Of a stretch of 64,000 bases of DNA, positions 23,640 through 35,693 are shown one piece after another. Position numbers and translations under genes: made by a program. Under the pieces are notes generated by a model. The model ran no database searches. It was not told the origin of the DNA and saw only the letters and a list, made by a program, of their open reading frames with translations. Numbering within the stretch: position 1 is the stretch's first letter; the number at the start of each line of letters is the position of its first letter. Source of the stretch: Ailurus styani (Eukaryota > Chordata > Mammalia > Carnivora > Ailuridae); contig LNAC01001960.1 of the NCBI GenBank assembly GCA_002007465.1, positions 1 through 64,000 of the forward strand, given 5' to 3'.

Positions 23640-24556
23640 CAAAGCAGAAAAAATCAACACACAAAAAAGAACAAGAGCCAGTAATGATGGCTAGAGACCT
23701 AATCAATACAGACATTAGTAATATCACAGAACTAGAGTTCAGAATGACGATTATTAAGGTGCTGGCTGGCCTCGAAAGAACCATGGAAGAAAATAGAGAA
23801 GCTGTCTCTAAAGAAACAAAAAACCTTTCTGGAGAAATAAAAGAACTAAAATCTAACCAAGCTGAAATCAAAAAAAGCTATTAATGAGGTGCAATTGAAA
23901 ATGGAGGCTCTTACTGCTAGGATAAATGAAGCCGAAGATAGAATTAGTGATTTAGAAGACAAAATGTCAGAGAAAAAAGAAGAGGATGAAAAGAGTAAAG
24001 AGAGACAAACAAATACTGGACTATGAGGAGAGAATTCTAGAGATGCCATAAGACGAAACAATATTAGAATAATTGGGATCCCAGAAGAGGACGAGAGTGA
24101 GAGAGAGGGCCAGAAGGTATATTGGAACAGATCTTAATACACAATTTCCCTAATCTGGCAAAGGGAACAAGCATCAAAATCCAGGAGGCACAGAGAAGCC
24201 CCCCCAAAATTAATAAAAATAGGTCCACACCCCGTCATCTAATAGTAAAACTTACAAGTCTTAGTGACAAAGAGAAAATCCTGAAAGCAGCTCGGGACAA
24301 GAGGTCTATAACATACAATGGTAGAAATATTAGATTGTCAGCAGACCTATCCACAGAGACCTGGCAGGCCAGAAAGAGCTGGCATGATGTATTCAGAGCA
24401 CTAAATGAGAAAAATCTGCAGCCAAGAATACTATATCCAGCTAGGCTCTCACTGAAAATAGAAGGAGAGATAAAAATCTTCCAGGACAAACAAAAACTCA
24501 AGGAATTTGCAAACACCAAGCCAGCCCTACAGGAAATATTGAAAGGGGTCCTCTAA
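23640..24556 (+). pseudogene. L1 ORF1 (RNA-binding chaperone), broken
   Basis: ORF1p normally coats L1 RNA as a coiled-coil trimer. The N-terminal half (in frame to a TAA at 23882-23884) has the basic start KQKKSTHKKEQEP and a heptad-like coiled-coil region. A run of seven A's at about 23870-23877, where six are expected, shifts the frame. The shifted frame then meets TGA at 24024-24026 after TNTGL. The C-terminal RRM and C-terminal domain is open at 24122-24556, with KGTSIKIQEAQRSP, RHLIVKLTSLSDKEKIL and RILYPARLSLKIEGE, ending QEILKGVL. The expected start codon near 23631 is not an ATG; the first in-frame ATG is at 23684. No functional ORF1p is predicted. Confidence 0.85.
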
Positions 24557-24635
24557 GCAAAGAGAACCTTAAAGAAACATAGACCAGAAAGGAAGAAACA
24601 CAATATACAGTAACAGTCACCTTACAGGCAATACA

Positions 24636-27600
24636 ATGGCTCTAAATGTATATCTCTCAATAGTTACCTGAATGTAAATGGACTAAATGCCCCAATTAAA
24701 AGACACAGGATATCAGAATGGATTAAAAAAACAAGACCCATCGATATGCTGTCTACCAGAAACTCATCTTACATGCAAAGACACCTCCAGATTTAAAGTG
24801 AGGGGGTGGAAAACAATTGACCATGACAATGGACAGCANGGACAGCAAAAGAAAGCTGGAGTGGCAATCCTTATATCAGATAAACTAGACTTTAAGGCAA
24901 AGAATATCATAAGAGATGAAGAAGGACACTATATCATACTAAAAGGATCTGTCCAACAAGAAGATCTAACAATCATAAATATCTATGCCCCTAACATGGG
25001 AGTAGCCAATTATATAAACCAATTAATAACAAAATCAAAGAATCATATTGACAATAATACAATATTATTAGGGGACTTTAACACCCCCCTTACTGAAATG
25101 GACAGATCATCAAAGCAAAAGATCAACAAGGAAATAAAGGCTTTAAATGACACCCTGGACCAGTTGGACATCATAGATATATTCAGAACATTCCATCCCA
25201 AAACAACAGAATACACATTCTTCTCCAGTGCACATGGAACATTCTCCAGAATAGACCATATTCTGGGTCACAAATCAGGTCTCAACAGGTACCAAAAGAT
25301 TGGGATCATTCCCTGCATATTTTCAGACCATAATGCTCTGAAACTAGAACTCAACCACAAAAGGAAAGTTGGAAAGACCTCAAATACATGGAGGCTGAAG
25401 AACACCCTACTCAAGAATGAATGGGTCAACCAGGAAATTAAAGAAGAATTAAAAAAATTCATGGAAACAAATGAAAATGAAAACACAACTGTTCAAAATC
25501 TTTGGGACACAGCAAAAGCAGTCCTAAGAGGAAAGTATATAGCAATACAAGCCTTTCTCAAGAAACAAGAAAGGTCTCAAGTACACAACCTAACTCTACA
25601 CCTACAAAAGCTAGAGAAAGAACAGCAAAGAAAGGCTACACCCAGCAGGAGAAGAGAAATCATAAAGATCAGAGCAGAAATCAATGAAATAGAAACCAAA
25701 AGAACAGTGGAACAAATCAATGAAACTAGGAGCTGGTTCTTTGAAAGAATTAATAAGATTGATAAACCCCTGGCCAGACTTATCCAAAAGAAAAGAGAAA
25801 GGACTCAAATTAATAAAATCATGAATGAAAGAGGAGAGATCACAACCAACACCAAAGAAATACAAACAATTCTAAGAACATATTATGAGCAACTCTACAC
25901 CAGCAAATTTGACAATCTGGAAGAAATGGATGCATTCTTAGAGAAATATAAACTACCAAAACTGAACCAGGAAGAAACTGAAGACCTGAATAGACCCATC
26001 ACCAGTAAGGAGATTGAAGCAGTCATCAAAAATCTCCCAACAAACAAGAGCCCAGGGCCAGACGGCTTCCCAGGGGAATTCTACCAAACATTTAAAGAAG
26101 AATTAATACCTATTCTCCTGAAACTGTTGCAAAAAATAGAATTGAAAGAAAAACTTCCTAACTCCTTCTATGAGGCCAGCATTACCTTGATCCCCAAACC
26201 AGTCAAAGACCCCATCAAGAAGGAGAATTACAGACCAGTATCTTTGAAGAACAGGGATGCAAAAATCCTCAACAAAATACTAGCCAATAGGATCCAGCAG
26301 CACATTAAAAGGATTATTCACCACGACCAAGTGGGACTTATTCCTGGGATGCAAGGTTGGTTTAACATTCGCAAATCAATTAATGTGATACAAGACATTA
26401 ATAAAAGAAAGAACAAGAACCATGGGATCCTCTCAATAGATGCTGAAAAAGCATTTGACAAAGTACAGCACCCTTTCTTAATCAAAACTCTTCATAGTGT
26501 AGGCATAGAGGGTACATACCTCAATATCATCAAAGCCATCTACGAAAAACCCACAGCGAATATCATTCTCAATGGAGAAAAACTGAGAGCTTTTCCCCTA
26601 AAGTCAGGAACACGGCAAGGCTGTCCACTATCACCACTGCTATTCAACATAGTACTAGAAGTCCTAGCCTCAGCAATCAGACAACAAAAAGAAATAAAAG
26701 GCATCCAAATCGGCAAGGAAGAGGTCAAACTCTCACTCTTTGCAGATGATATGATACTTTATGTGGAAAACCCAAAGGACTCCACTCCAAAACTGCTAGC
26801 ACTCATACAGGAATTCAGTCAAGTGTCAGGATATAAAATCAATGCACAGAAATCAGTTGCATTTCTATATACCAACAACAAAACAGAAGAAAGAGAAATT
26901 AAAGAGTCAATCCCATTTACAATTGCACCCAAAACCATAAGATACCTAGGAATAAACCTAACCAAAGAGGCAAAGAATCTGTATTCAGAAAACTATAAAG
27001 TACTCATGAAAGAAATTGAGGAAGACACAAAGAAGTGGAAAAACATTCCATGCTCATGGATGGGTAGAATAAATATTGTGAAAATGTCTATGCTACCTAG
27101 AGCAATCTACACATTTAATGCAATCCCCATCAAAATACCAGCAATTTACTTCAAAGAAATGGAACAAATAATCCTAAAATTTATATGGAACCAGAAAAGA
27201 CCCCGAATAGCCAAAGGAATGTTGAAAAAAAAAAGCAAAGTTGGCGGCATCACAATTCCAGATTTCAAGCTCTATTACAAAGCTGTCATCATCAAGACAG
27301 TATGGTACTGGCACAAAAACAGACACATAGACCAGTGGAACAGAATAGAGAACCCAAAAATGGACCCTCAACTCTATGGTCAACTAATCTTCGACAAAGC
27401 AGGAAAGAATGTCCAGTGGGAAAAAGACAGTCTCTTCAACAAATGGTGTTGGGAAAACTGGTCAGCCACATGCAGAAAAATGAAACTGGATCATTTCCTG
27501 ACACCACACACAAAAATAGACTCAAAATGGATAAAAGACCTCAATGTGAGAAAGGAATCCATCAAAATCCTCGAGGAGAACACAGGCAGCAACCTCTTCG

Positions 27601-28460
27601 ACCTCAACCGCAGCAACTTCTTCCTAGGAACCTCACCAAAGGCAAGGGAAGCAAGGGCAAAAATGAACTATTGGGACTTCATCAAGATTAAAAGCTTTTG
27701 CACAGCAAAGGAAACAGTCAACAAAACCAAAAGACAACTGACAGAATGGGAGAAGATATTTGCAAATGACATATCAGATAAAGGGCTAGTATCCAAAATC
27801 TATAAAGAGCTTCTCAAACTCAACACCCATAAAACAAATAACCCAGTCAAGAAATGGGCAGAAGACATGAACAGACATTTCTCCAAAGAAGACATCCAAA
27901 TGGCCAACAGACACATGAGAAAGTGCTCAACATCACTCGGCATCAGAGAAATACAAATTAAAACCACAGCGAGATACCACCTTACACCAGTCAGAATGGC
28001 TAAAATCAACAAGTCAGGAAATGACAGATGTTGGCGAGGTTGCGGAGAAAGGGGAACCCTCCTACACTGTTGGTGGGAATGCAAACTGGTGCAGCCACTC
28101 TGGAAAACAGTATGGAGATTCCTCAAAAAGTTGAAAATGGAGCTACCCTACGACCCAGCAATCGCACTACTGGGTATTTATCCTAAAGACACAAAGGTAG
28201 TGATCCTCAGGGGCACGTGCACCCGAATGTTTATAGCAGCAATGTCCACAATAGCCAAACTATGGAAAGAACCTAGATGTCCATCAACAGATGAATGGAT
28301 AAAGAAGATGTGGTATATATATACAATGGAATACTATGCAGCTATCAAAAGAAACGAAATCTTGCCATTTGCAACGACATGGATGGAACTGGAGGGTATT
28401 ATGCTGAGCGAAATAAGTCAATCAGAGAAAGACAATTATCATATGATCTCTCTGATATGA
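24636..28460 (+). pseudogene. L1 ORF2 (endonuclease/reverse transcriptase), nearly open
   Basis: The natural start ATG is at 24636 (MALNVYLSIVT), but a missing T brings TGA into frame at 24669-24671. An extra A in the run near 24726-24732 restores the same frame, so from ATG 24687 there are 1257 open codons to the stop at 28458. Numbering from 24687, visible landmarks are the endonuclease PETH near 25, GDFN at 129-132, RIDH, and SDH at 213-215. The RT region has [10 protein letters not shown] and FADD at 685-688, and the C-terminal CWRGCGERG...HCWWEC cluster starts near 1115. The length is close to human ORF2p (1275 residues). The lost N-terminal stretch contains the catalytic Asn of the endonuclease (LNVNG), so this copy as read should be impaired in cleavage. 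One ambiguous base (N) lies at 24839. Confidence 0.9.
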
Positions 28461-28732
28461 GGAACTTGAGGGGCAGGGTGGGGGGTTGTGGGGGGTAGGG
28501 AGGGAAAAATAATGAAACAAGATGGGATGGGGAAGGAGACAAACCATAAGAGACTTCTAATCTCATAAAACAAACTGAGGGTTACTGGGGGGTGGGAGGG
28601 TAGGGATAGGGTGGATGGGTTATGGACATTGGGGAGGGTTTGTGCTTTGGTGAATGCTGTGAAAGATGTAAGCCTGATGATTCACAGACCTGTACCCCTT
28701 GGGCAAAGAATAAAAATAAAATTAAAAAAAAA

Positions 28733-29907
28733 TAAAAGCTCTAAGGTTGATTCTTTTGAGTAAGGGTTAAGAATCATAACACCTAGTTTGGATAGAGCCC
28801 ACCAGGCAGTATCAAATCATTCTACTTTCCTTAAGCAAAGTAAGGAGAAACAAACTCTAGCATGTCCATTCTTACTCCTCTCCTGCTCTACCCAACCCTA
28901 ATTTCTCTCCAACAACCTTAAGAGATAACCTTTGTTACTAGCCCCCACTACTCAGAACTGATGAGACCTCCGTTTATTTTCCTCACCTTATGCGATTTGT
29001 TTATATTGACACCAATGAACACCTATTGGTCCCTACCCATCTCCTATCTTCTAAAAATTCCTAGAAATTGCTACTCTATTGATGGTACTATTTCTTGTTT
29101 TCTAATATTGCTATATTTGTCTACCTGTTTTGCATTTCTTTAGCCACTTTAATGAATTTTGGAAAAGGAAAAGGGAAGAAGGCTACATCTCACCATTTTC
29201 AAAACTTCTTTTTTTCATCATTTGGTTTTTATAGAGAGCAGTGACTAGTTGTAATTATTTTCTTCACGTACACTTTTTTGTTCTTAATATTCAGCAACAA
29301 ATTTCATCAGCAATCAATTCCCATTTTCCATTAAAAAAGAGGGACACTTCCCTTCTGAATCCAAGATAACACTGTCAATAATAGTATTGGCTGAAAGTTG
29401 TGATATGTCTGTCTCACCATCCAAATTGTCATTCAGGCTCTTACTCAGAGGCCAAGTAGGAGCTTTGCAAAAAGTAAAAACTGAGGGTGAGGAGATAGCT
29501 TTGAATAAATATCCTGAGTTGTTTAGGTCTAACTTATATCCGATACAAGTTTACGCATAATCAAATGTTGTTAATGTCAAAATTAAGACAAAATTTCTAT
29601 GCTCTTAACAAATCTCCTCTACCCTCACCTAAGTACTTTTGTAGTCAGGGTATAAATTCCCAAGTGGTAAAAAACTACTGGCCTCTACCACCAGTAAAAC
29701 TAAGTATCTGCCACCAGTAAAATTCTGGCTCACCTTAGTTACACAACTATGGAGGAACTGAAGGATTAATTTGGACCCCTCCTCTGATCACTTAATCCGA
29801 CCAAATTCAACGCACAAAATTTCCAGTATATACAAGTAATTTAAATAGAACCTTTTTGTTTAGCAACAAAATTTTGTTTTTTTCTAAACAAGTTTCAAAG
29901 CAAATTT
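28733..29907. other. Intergenic, no gene recognised
   Basis: AT-rich sequence between the young L1 and the PEX13 retrocopy. No exon, RNA gene or named repeat could be supported. Confidence 0.45.
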
Positions 29908-31610
29908 CCCAGGTTGCTGAAATTTGTTCAGCAACCTGGGAGCTGAGCGGAGATGGAGGAGATGGCTTCCCAAACTCTGCCCCCCTCCCCCAAACCCTGG
30001 GAGACCTGCCGAATTCCTGGAGCCACTTTTCAATCTGCTGATTTGGGTCCTACTTTACTGACAAGACCTGGGCAACCAACACTTACCAGAATGCCCCCAC
30101 CTATTCTTCCAAGGCCATCACAGCAGACAGGAAGCAGCAATATGAATAATTTCAGACCTGGTTACAGTTCATTTTCTTCAAGATATGGTGCCTATGGAAA
30201 TGTGTTTTATGGAAGCTCTAGCCCTTATAGTTATGGATATAATGGGCTGGGCTATAACCGCCTCCATGTAGATGATCTGCCACCTAGCAGATTTGTTCAG
30301 CAAGCTGAAGAAAGCAGCAGAGGTGCATTTCAGTCCACTGAAAGTATTGTGCATGCATTTGCCTGTCAGTATGATGGATGCTAAGTTTCAGGGCTGTATT
30401 AGATGTAGCAAATCACTTTTCGCGATTAAAAATACATTTCACCAAGGTTTTTCAGCTTTTGCATTTAACTAATGGACTATAAGTTATCTTTAGACAGTTG
30501 CAGTGGATGATAGTTTAAGAAGAGGCTCTGAGAATGAGGACATTTGGGCAGAAAGTGAAGGAACTGTGGCTTGCCTTGGTGCTAAGGACAGAGCAGCTAA
30601 TGCAGCAAAATTTTAGCCAATGTTCTTATTCTTTGTGATTATCCTTGGTGGTCCTTACCTCATCTGGAAACTGCTGTCTACCCATAATGATGAAGTAACA
30701 GACAATATGAACTGGGCAAGTGGTGAGGATGACCACGCAGTTGCTAGAGCAGAATATGATTTTGCTGCTGTATCTGAAGAAGAAATTTCTTTCCGTGCTG
30801 ATGATATGCTAAACTTAGCTCTCAAAGAACAGTAACCCAAGGTGTATGGCTGGCTTCTGGCTAGTCTTACTGGTCAAACAAGACTTATACCTTGTAATTA
30901 TGCCAAAATTCTTGGTAAAAGAGATAGAAAAGCAATGGAATCCAACAAAATTTCCAAGCAGCAACAATCTTTTACCAATACAACACTAAGGAGCCACGGC
31001 TGCTGATTCTTTGGATGAACAGGAAGGTGCCTTTGAATCTGTTTTTGTTGAAACTAATAAGGTTCATCTAATTCCACTGGGAAAGGTGGAGATAAACAAG
31101 ATCTTTGATATCTTTCATGTTTGCCTGCAACTGAACTATACTTTTTAAAAATTCTTACAAAGAAATTAATCTACAACCCAATGAACACATTTGTTAATAG
31201 CTATTCCAGGTGTTTTGCTGCTAGAAATTATTAAAGTTCAACACTAGTGTGTTGGTCTAGTGAGTGACATGGTTACATTTTACAAGTTGTTTCACCTAGA
31301 TTTTAAGAATATGGAGACTACTACCATTTTCTTCTTATCTGAAACTAAGATTGATGAACTATAGAATACACTGTTATAGTAGGGGTCTTTAATGCTTTTT
31401 AAAGTTAGAGCATAATTGATTTGGAATCTTTAGAAATCAAGCGATAACATAAATATGAGAACAAGCAAAAGGCTACTTTTTTTTTTTTACAACTTCAAAC
31501 CGAATAAAAATTTTCTGATATGTGTTAAATAAACAGAACCTTAGAGATGGCTATAACCAAATTAAGTTTTTTTAATGTCAAGGCTGGTAGTTGGCAGCCT
31601 ATATAATAAA
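29908..31610 (+). pseudogene. PEX13P: PEX13 processed pseudogene
   Basis: An intronless copy of PEX13 mRNA. PEX13 is a peroxisomal membrane docking protein for matrix-protein import. The coding remnant starts at ATG 29953 (or MASQ at 29962) with PPSPKPWETCRIPGA, loses part of the Gly/Pro stretch, then keeps LGPTLLTRPGQP and PSRFVQQAEESSRGAF. It frameshifts after SIVHAFA near 30360. A later frame at 30620-30835 preserves a membrane segment (FVIILGGPYLIWKLL) and the start of the SH3 domain (ARAEYDFAAVSEEEISF), ending at a stop after LALKEQ. The original stop corresponds to about 31106. 3' UTR-like text follows; the end was set by eye. Multiple frameshifts and stops make it non-coding. A perfect inverted repeat sits at its 5' edge (29908-29940). 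Confidence 0.93.
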
Positions 31611-31659
31611 AGGTCACCGTGTCAAAATGATTCACTCCCTTCCTTCTTCCTATATTTTA

Positions 31660-31857
31660 TTTTTTTTTAAGATTTTATTTATTTATTTGACAGAGAGAGA
31701 TAAAGTGACAGAGGGAACCCAAGCAGGGAGACTGGGAAAGGGAGAAGCAGGCTCCCCACTGAGCAAGCGGTCTATGGCCATACCACCCTGAATGTGCCCG
31801 ATCTCATTGGATCTCAGAAGCTAAGCAGGTTTCGCCTGGTTAATATTTGGATAGGAG
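31660..31857 (-). mobile_element. Chimeric retroinsertion: truncated SINEC plus inverted 5S rRNA
   Basis: 31660-31769 is the 3' part of a SINEC in reverse orientation (T-rich tail, GACAGAGAGAGA, GGCTCCCCACTGAGCA). It is joined at 31769/31770 to 5S rRNA sequence running the opposite way. The unit as a whole is bounded by one target-site duplication: 31642-31659 and 31859-31876 match at 15 of 18 positions. This indicates one insertion event for both parts. Confidence 0.85.
31770..31857 (+). pseudogene. RN5SP: 5S rRNA pseudogene, nucleotides 1 to about 88
   Basis: Starts GTCTATGGCCATACCACCCT, the exact 5' end of vertebrate 5S rRNA with one change, and continues through CCCGATCTC, GATCTCAGAAGCTAAGCAGG (the A-box and intermediate-element region) and CTGGTTAATATTTGGAT. 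It stops near 5S position 88, lacking the C-box end and the 3' stem. Several C-to-T/G-to-A changes are typical of methylated CpG decay. Not a functional 5S gene. Confidence 0.92.
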
Positions 31858-32095
31858 GCTTTCTTCCCACATTTTAAACAGGATTTGTGGAGGAGAAATT
31901 AAACTGGATAAAAATTCTAAATGCGGTCAATATAAGCAAAAAAGAGTAAATTCCAATATTTTGTTGCACATCATCTAAGTAAATCAGAAACCATTTTATA
32001 TAAGGGTGTTTCAAATGATGTTAAAGTGAAAATGTTTAGCTTATTTAAAATTCTTTAGGGTCAATTTTAAATATTTAGTTCTTTAGTAAATATTT

Positions 32096-32280
32096 AAGAT
32101 TTTATTTATTTGACAGAGAGAGAAACAGTGAGAGAGGGAGCACAAGCAGGGGGAGTGGGAGAGGGAGAAGCAGGCTCCCTGCTGAGCAGGGAGCCTGATG
32201 TGGGGCTCGATCCCAGGACTCTGGGATCATGACCTGAGCCTAAGGCAGATGCTTAACGACTGAGCCACCCAGGTGCTCCT
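32096..32280 (-). mobile_element. SINEC, downstream of TFAM
   Basis: Reverse-oriented element ending GAGCCACCCAGGTGCTCC. It lacks the young CTACTTGTGATC module. A weak duplication of the TTTAGTAAAT type is visible at the edges. Confidence 0.92.
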
Positions 32281-34572
32281 AGTCAGTAAATTTTTAAAAA
32301 ATATTGCAAAGTGTATTAGAAAATGGTTTTGTATTTTCTGTATTTGCTATTAAATATAATCAATGATTTAATCAATTATCAAAAGTACTTTATTTGTGAA
32401 CAATGTGAGAGACTGATGAAAGCAGCTTTGTATAATTATGCTGTTTTATAAATTCAAAGTAATAAATATGTTCATTTTCTTATTCTTTCCAAACATTCAA
32501 TTTAAAAAATTTTTTAAATGTTTAGCACATTACTCCTTTAAAATTTTAAAACACAGTCTGTGCTTAATAACATTTTCAATTTGTCCAAAAGAGGATGCTG
32601 CTATGAAGAGAAGGAGGGAAAGTGGCTGGGGACAGGAATGAAAGGAAGAGCATATTCTTAAAGTGAATGTTGATAAAATTAAGAGAAATAATGGATATCA
32701 TCGGTTAACTATATAAAAACTTCCTGCTGTTTTAGCACAACTTGGTGATGACTGTTTTAGGTACAGCAAATATAAGAAAAATCAATAAAACTTTCTAGTT
32801 ACTTTAAATCCACTTATAGTAATACCCTTTTAATTCACAAATTTAAATATACACATTCAGAGCAACTATAAAAACATATGCCTTATTTTTAAAATGGTGT
32901 TTCCAAAAGAGGACTTAGCCAAAAACAATAGCAAAATTACATGATTACAGTAGGCTGAATGGGCACACGATATTGAGTAAAACATCAGAAAGTAAAATAA
33001 TCACACAGCCCTCTATTCTGTCATCAAATTATTTCAAAAACCTAATATTGGTACTCCTATGAACAAAAGTACAAAAATCTCTTTGTGACAAACCACTTAG
33101 AACAGCATAAACACTCGTTTCTTCAGCATCTTTCTCTCTAGCATTCTTCTGTACTTCCTACAGCAATTACTTTGTTGGGGCAACTTAAGAAACATCTAAA
33201 AAGCAAGGCTTTACATAAGTGTCCATTGGTTACTGATGTAAATTGTTCTTTATAATAGAAACTTCGTGTTATACTGTTAATCTAGATGACATTTGGCATA
33301 TGGCATGCCAGTCTTCAGCATGTACTCAAGTTTATTAAGGAAGGTGTGGAATCAGATTATTCTAACATTTAAAGTATTAATAGTAATATTGTTTTAGAAA
33401 CAAAGCAAATCTGATACAACTTGCTTTTATTATTATCTAGCTCTGCTCTAGCTCTTTCCACTGTTTCATACTTCTTTTTCCTATATGAGGATGTAAATAC
33501 TTGAGAACCTACTGGATACTGAACCTCCCAATATATTTGGGAAGATCCGATCTGAATGTGTTCAGTATAAAATAGCATTCATAGGTAAAACCCTAAAAGA
33601 GCTCAAAAGGTAATCGCAAAGATGTTTTGTACATTTGTCAGGTGTTTACAAAATTCATTTCTCTCTCACCCATTCTACAATATTCACTACCAACACTGAC
33701 ACCTATATGCTCCCTGGGCTCATCTGAGGCACAGGATACAGTAAATTATCTGACTGATGACTGTCGCCATTCTCCTAAAGAAGATATATAATCAGTAACA
33801 TTGTAGATGCCACAGGGAGTGAGGGCTTAATTCTCCTGGAAACCCAAAAAGAAAGACTGATAACAGTGTTACCTCCTCTTCTTCCCCAAAATACTCTAGC
33901 CGCAGAACCATGGTGTATCTATTTTTTTTTTCATGGTATATCTATTTAACTAATGGCAGACTGTCCCGTATTCCTAAGTTGTTTGAAAACACCCAACTTT
34001 ATACATTTAAATCTTACTCTTCCTTTTAAGTTATATTTTTCTCTTCAGTCCCTACCTTTGTCAAGCTCAGTACACATAAGTCACCTTTTTTTGTGACTTT
34101 TTACTGATTTTTCTATCCAGAAACAAAAAAAAAAATCTTTGAAGTTTTCTGGAGATTTAGAAACAGTATACCAGTTCTCAATATTTAGCATAATATAAAG
34201 CACATAAAATTTTGAGTTATCCTGTTCCTGTGAACTGATGATGAAAGATGATTTTGATCAAAAAGGTGGTAAGGTTTTTGTGGTAATGTGCTAACTGGAA
34301 AGTTCCTGAAGTTCATTTTACTAAGCCATAACAAATAGTTTAAAAGAATCTCATTCCACACTATATGGATTTTTTTTTTTTTTTTTTTATGCTGCAACAT
34401 AATTTGAAACTAAAGATAATTTTCCTTGCTAACACTGTGGAGCAAGTTTGTTTAGCTTTTTCAGTGGTCTGACTTTTCTTGTAAGGTAAATGGTGACAAA
34501 GATGCTAAAACAAGAACCTTTGAGTTTTAAAGAACTATCCCAACACATTTATACATTGGAACACTAGTCTAT
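32281..34572 (-). other. TFAM downstream region, possibly distal 3' UTR
   Basis: AT-rich, with no gene on either strand. On the minus strand, AATAAA hexamers occur (reverse TTTATT near 32385, 33331 and 33425) that could serve as distal poly(A) signals for TFAM, whose mammalian orthologues have long 3' UTRs. The actual 3' end cannot be set from sequence alone. Confidence 0.35.
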
Positions 34573-34880
34573 AGGCTGACAAACCCCTTTCTTTGTAAGG
34601 GGTTGGACAGTAAATATTTTAGGCTTTAGGCTTCAGTCTTTGAAACACCTACTCAACTGTCACTGTTGCACAAAAGCAACCACAAACCATGAGTAAAAGA
34701 GTAAGTATAACTGTGTTCCAATAAAACTTTATGGACATAGAATCTCATATTAATTTTCATGTGCCTTGAAATTTTCTTTTTAATGAGTTAAAACTGTAAA
34801 CACAATTCTTAGCCCCACAGGCCATGAAAAGCAGCCACCAGGCTAGATTTGGCTCACAGGCCAGAGCTGGTTGTGTCTTA
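34573..34880. mobile_element. hAT-Charlie-type non-autonomous DNA transposon
   Basis: Recognisable blocks: taaggggttggacagtaaatattttaggcttt, ccactcaactgtc-like text, gtgttccaataaaactttatgga, and a terminal gatttggctcacaggcc. This is the familiar non-autonomous hAT pattern in mammals; the exact MER number was not assigned. It contains an extra AT-rich insertion in the middle. Confidence 0.7.
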
Positions 34881-35420
34881 TATATGGGCTTATCCATGTT
34901 ATGCAAAATGTTTACATTCCAAGTCTAAAGACTTTGGAGACTTGTTTTTAGATGCCTCATTTTAAAACTTATACCAGACAGCTCATCTACTTTCTGGATA
35001 AATATACTCACACAAGAAAGAGAAAATAATTCAGAATATATATCCCTACTTAAAAAAGAAAACAAAATCTACAAAATGAATGTTTCACCTTAAAACATAT
35101 AATTAGGAAACATTTAAAATTTTTATTCTATGCAGTATAAAACAATATGCAGAGATTTGGTACATAATTTCTTGGTTTTTACTTTGGGGAAAAAAGCAAT
35201 GAGGAAAAGGTTTATAAATCTCTCCATCCTTTTTATAAAAAACTGCAACTGAAATCAGCAATTCCTTGCATGTAGAACCATCAACTCTGAATATGTGATT
35301 ACACCTAGAAGTGGAATTTACCTAGATGAGTTATGGGTGCTCTTCTAAAATGTACAATTATATCAGAGGATACTATGACTTCACAATTTGGGACAGTTTT
35401 GAATATGAATTCCTGACTCC

Positions 35421-35488
<68 letters not shown>

Positions 35489-35641
35489 AAACNNNNNNNN
35501 NNNNNNNNNNNNNNNNNNNNNNNNNNNNNNNNNNNNNNNNNNNNNNNNNNNNNNNNNNNNNNNNNNNNNNNNNNNNNNNNNNNNNNNNNNNNNNNNNNNN
35601 NNNNNNNNNNNNNNNNNNNNNNNNNNNNNNNNNNNNNNNNN

Positions 35642-35693
<52 letters not shown>

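Larger units (their letters stand above)
22031..28732 (+). mobile_element. Young full-length L1 (carnivore type)
   Basis: A 6.7-kb L1 beginning GGAGTCAGGGCAAGATGG. The GC-rich 5' UTR/promoter spans 22031 to about 22.95 kb. A T-rich stretch with a (GATAGA)n microsatellite precedes ORF1. ORF1 is broken; ORF2 is almost entirely open. The 3' UTR has the G-rich tract (28460-28620) and an A-rich tail ending near 28732. A clear flanking duplication was not found. It is the youngest long L1 in the window, and its 3' end is nearly identical to the insertion at 60750. Confidence 0.95.

Noticed and set aside
24687..28460. A 1257-codon ORF as a host gene
   Set aside because: It is L1 ORF2: endonuclease, FADD reverse transcriptase and HCWWEC C-terminal motifs, with L1 ORF1 before it and an L1 3' UTR after it.
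30620..30835. A small SH3-containing gene
   Set aside because: It is a fragment of the PEX13 processed pseudogene, out of frame with the upstream part.
31770..31857. A functional 5S rRNA gene
   Set aside because: It lacks the last third of 5S, including the C box, and lies within a retroinsertion.
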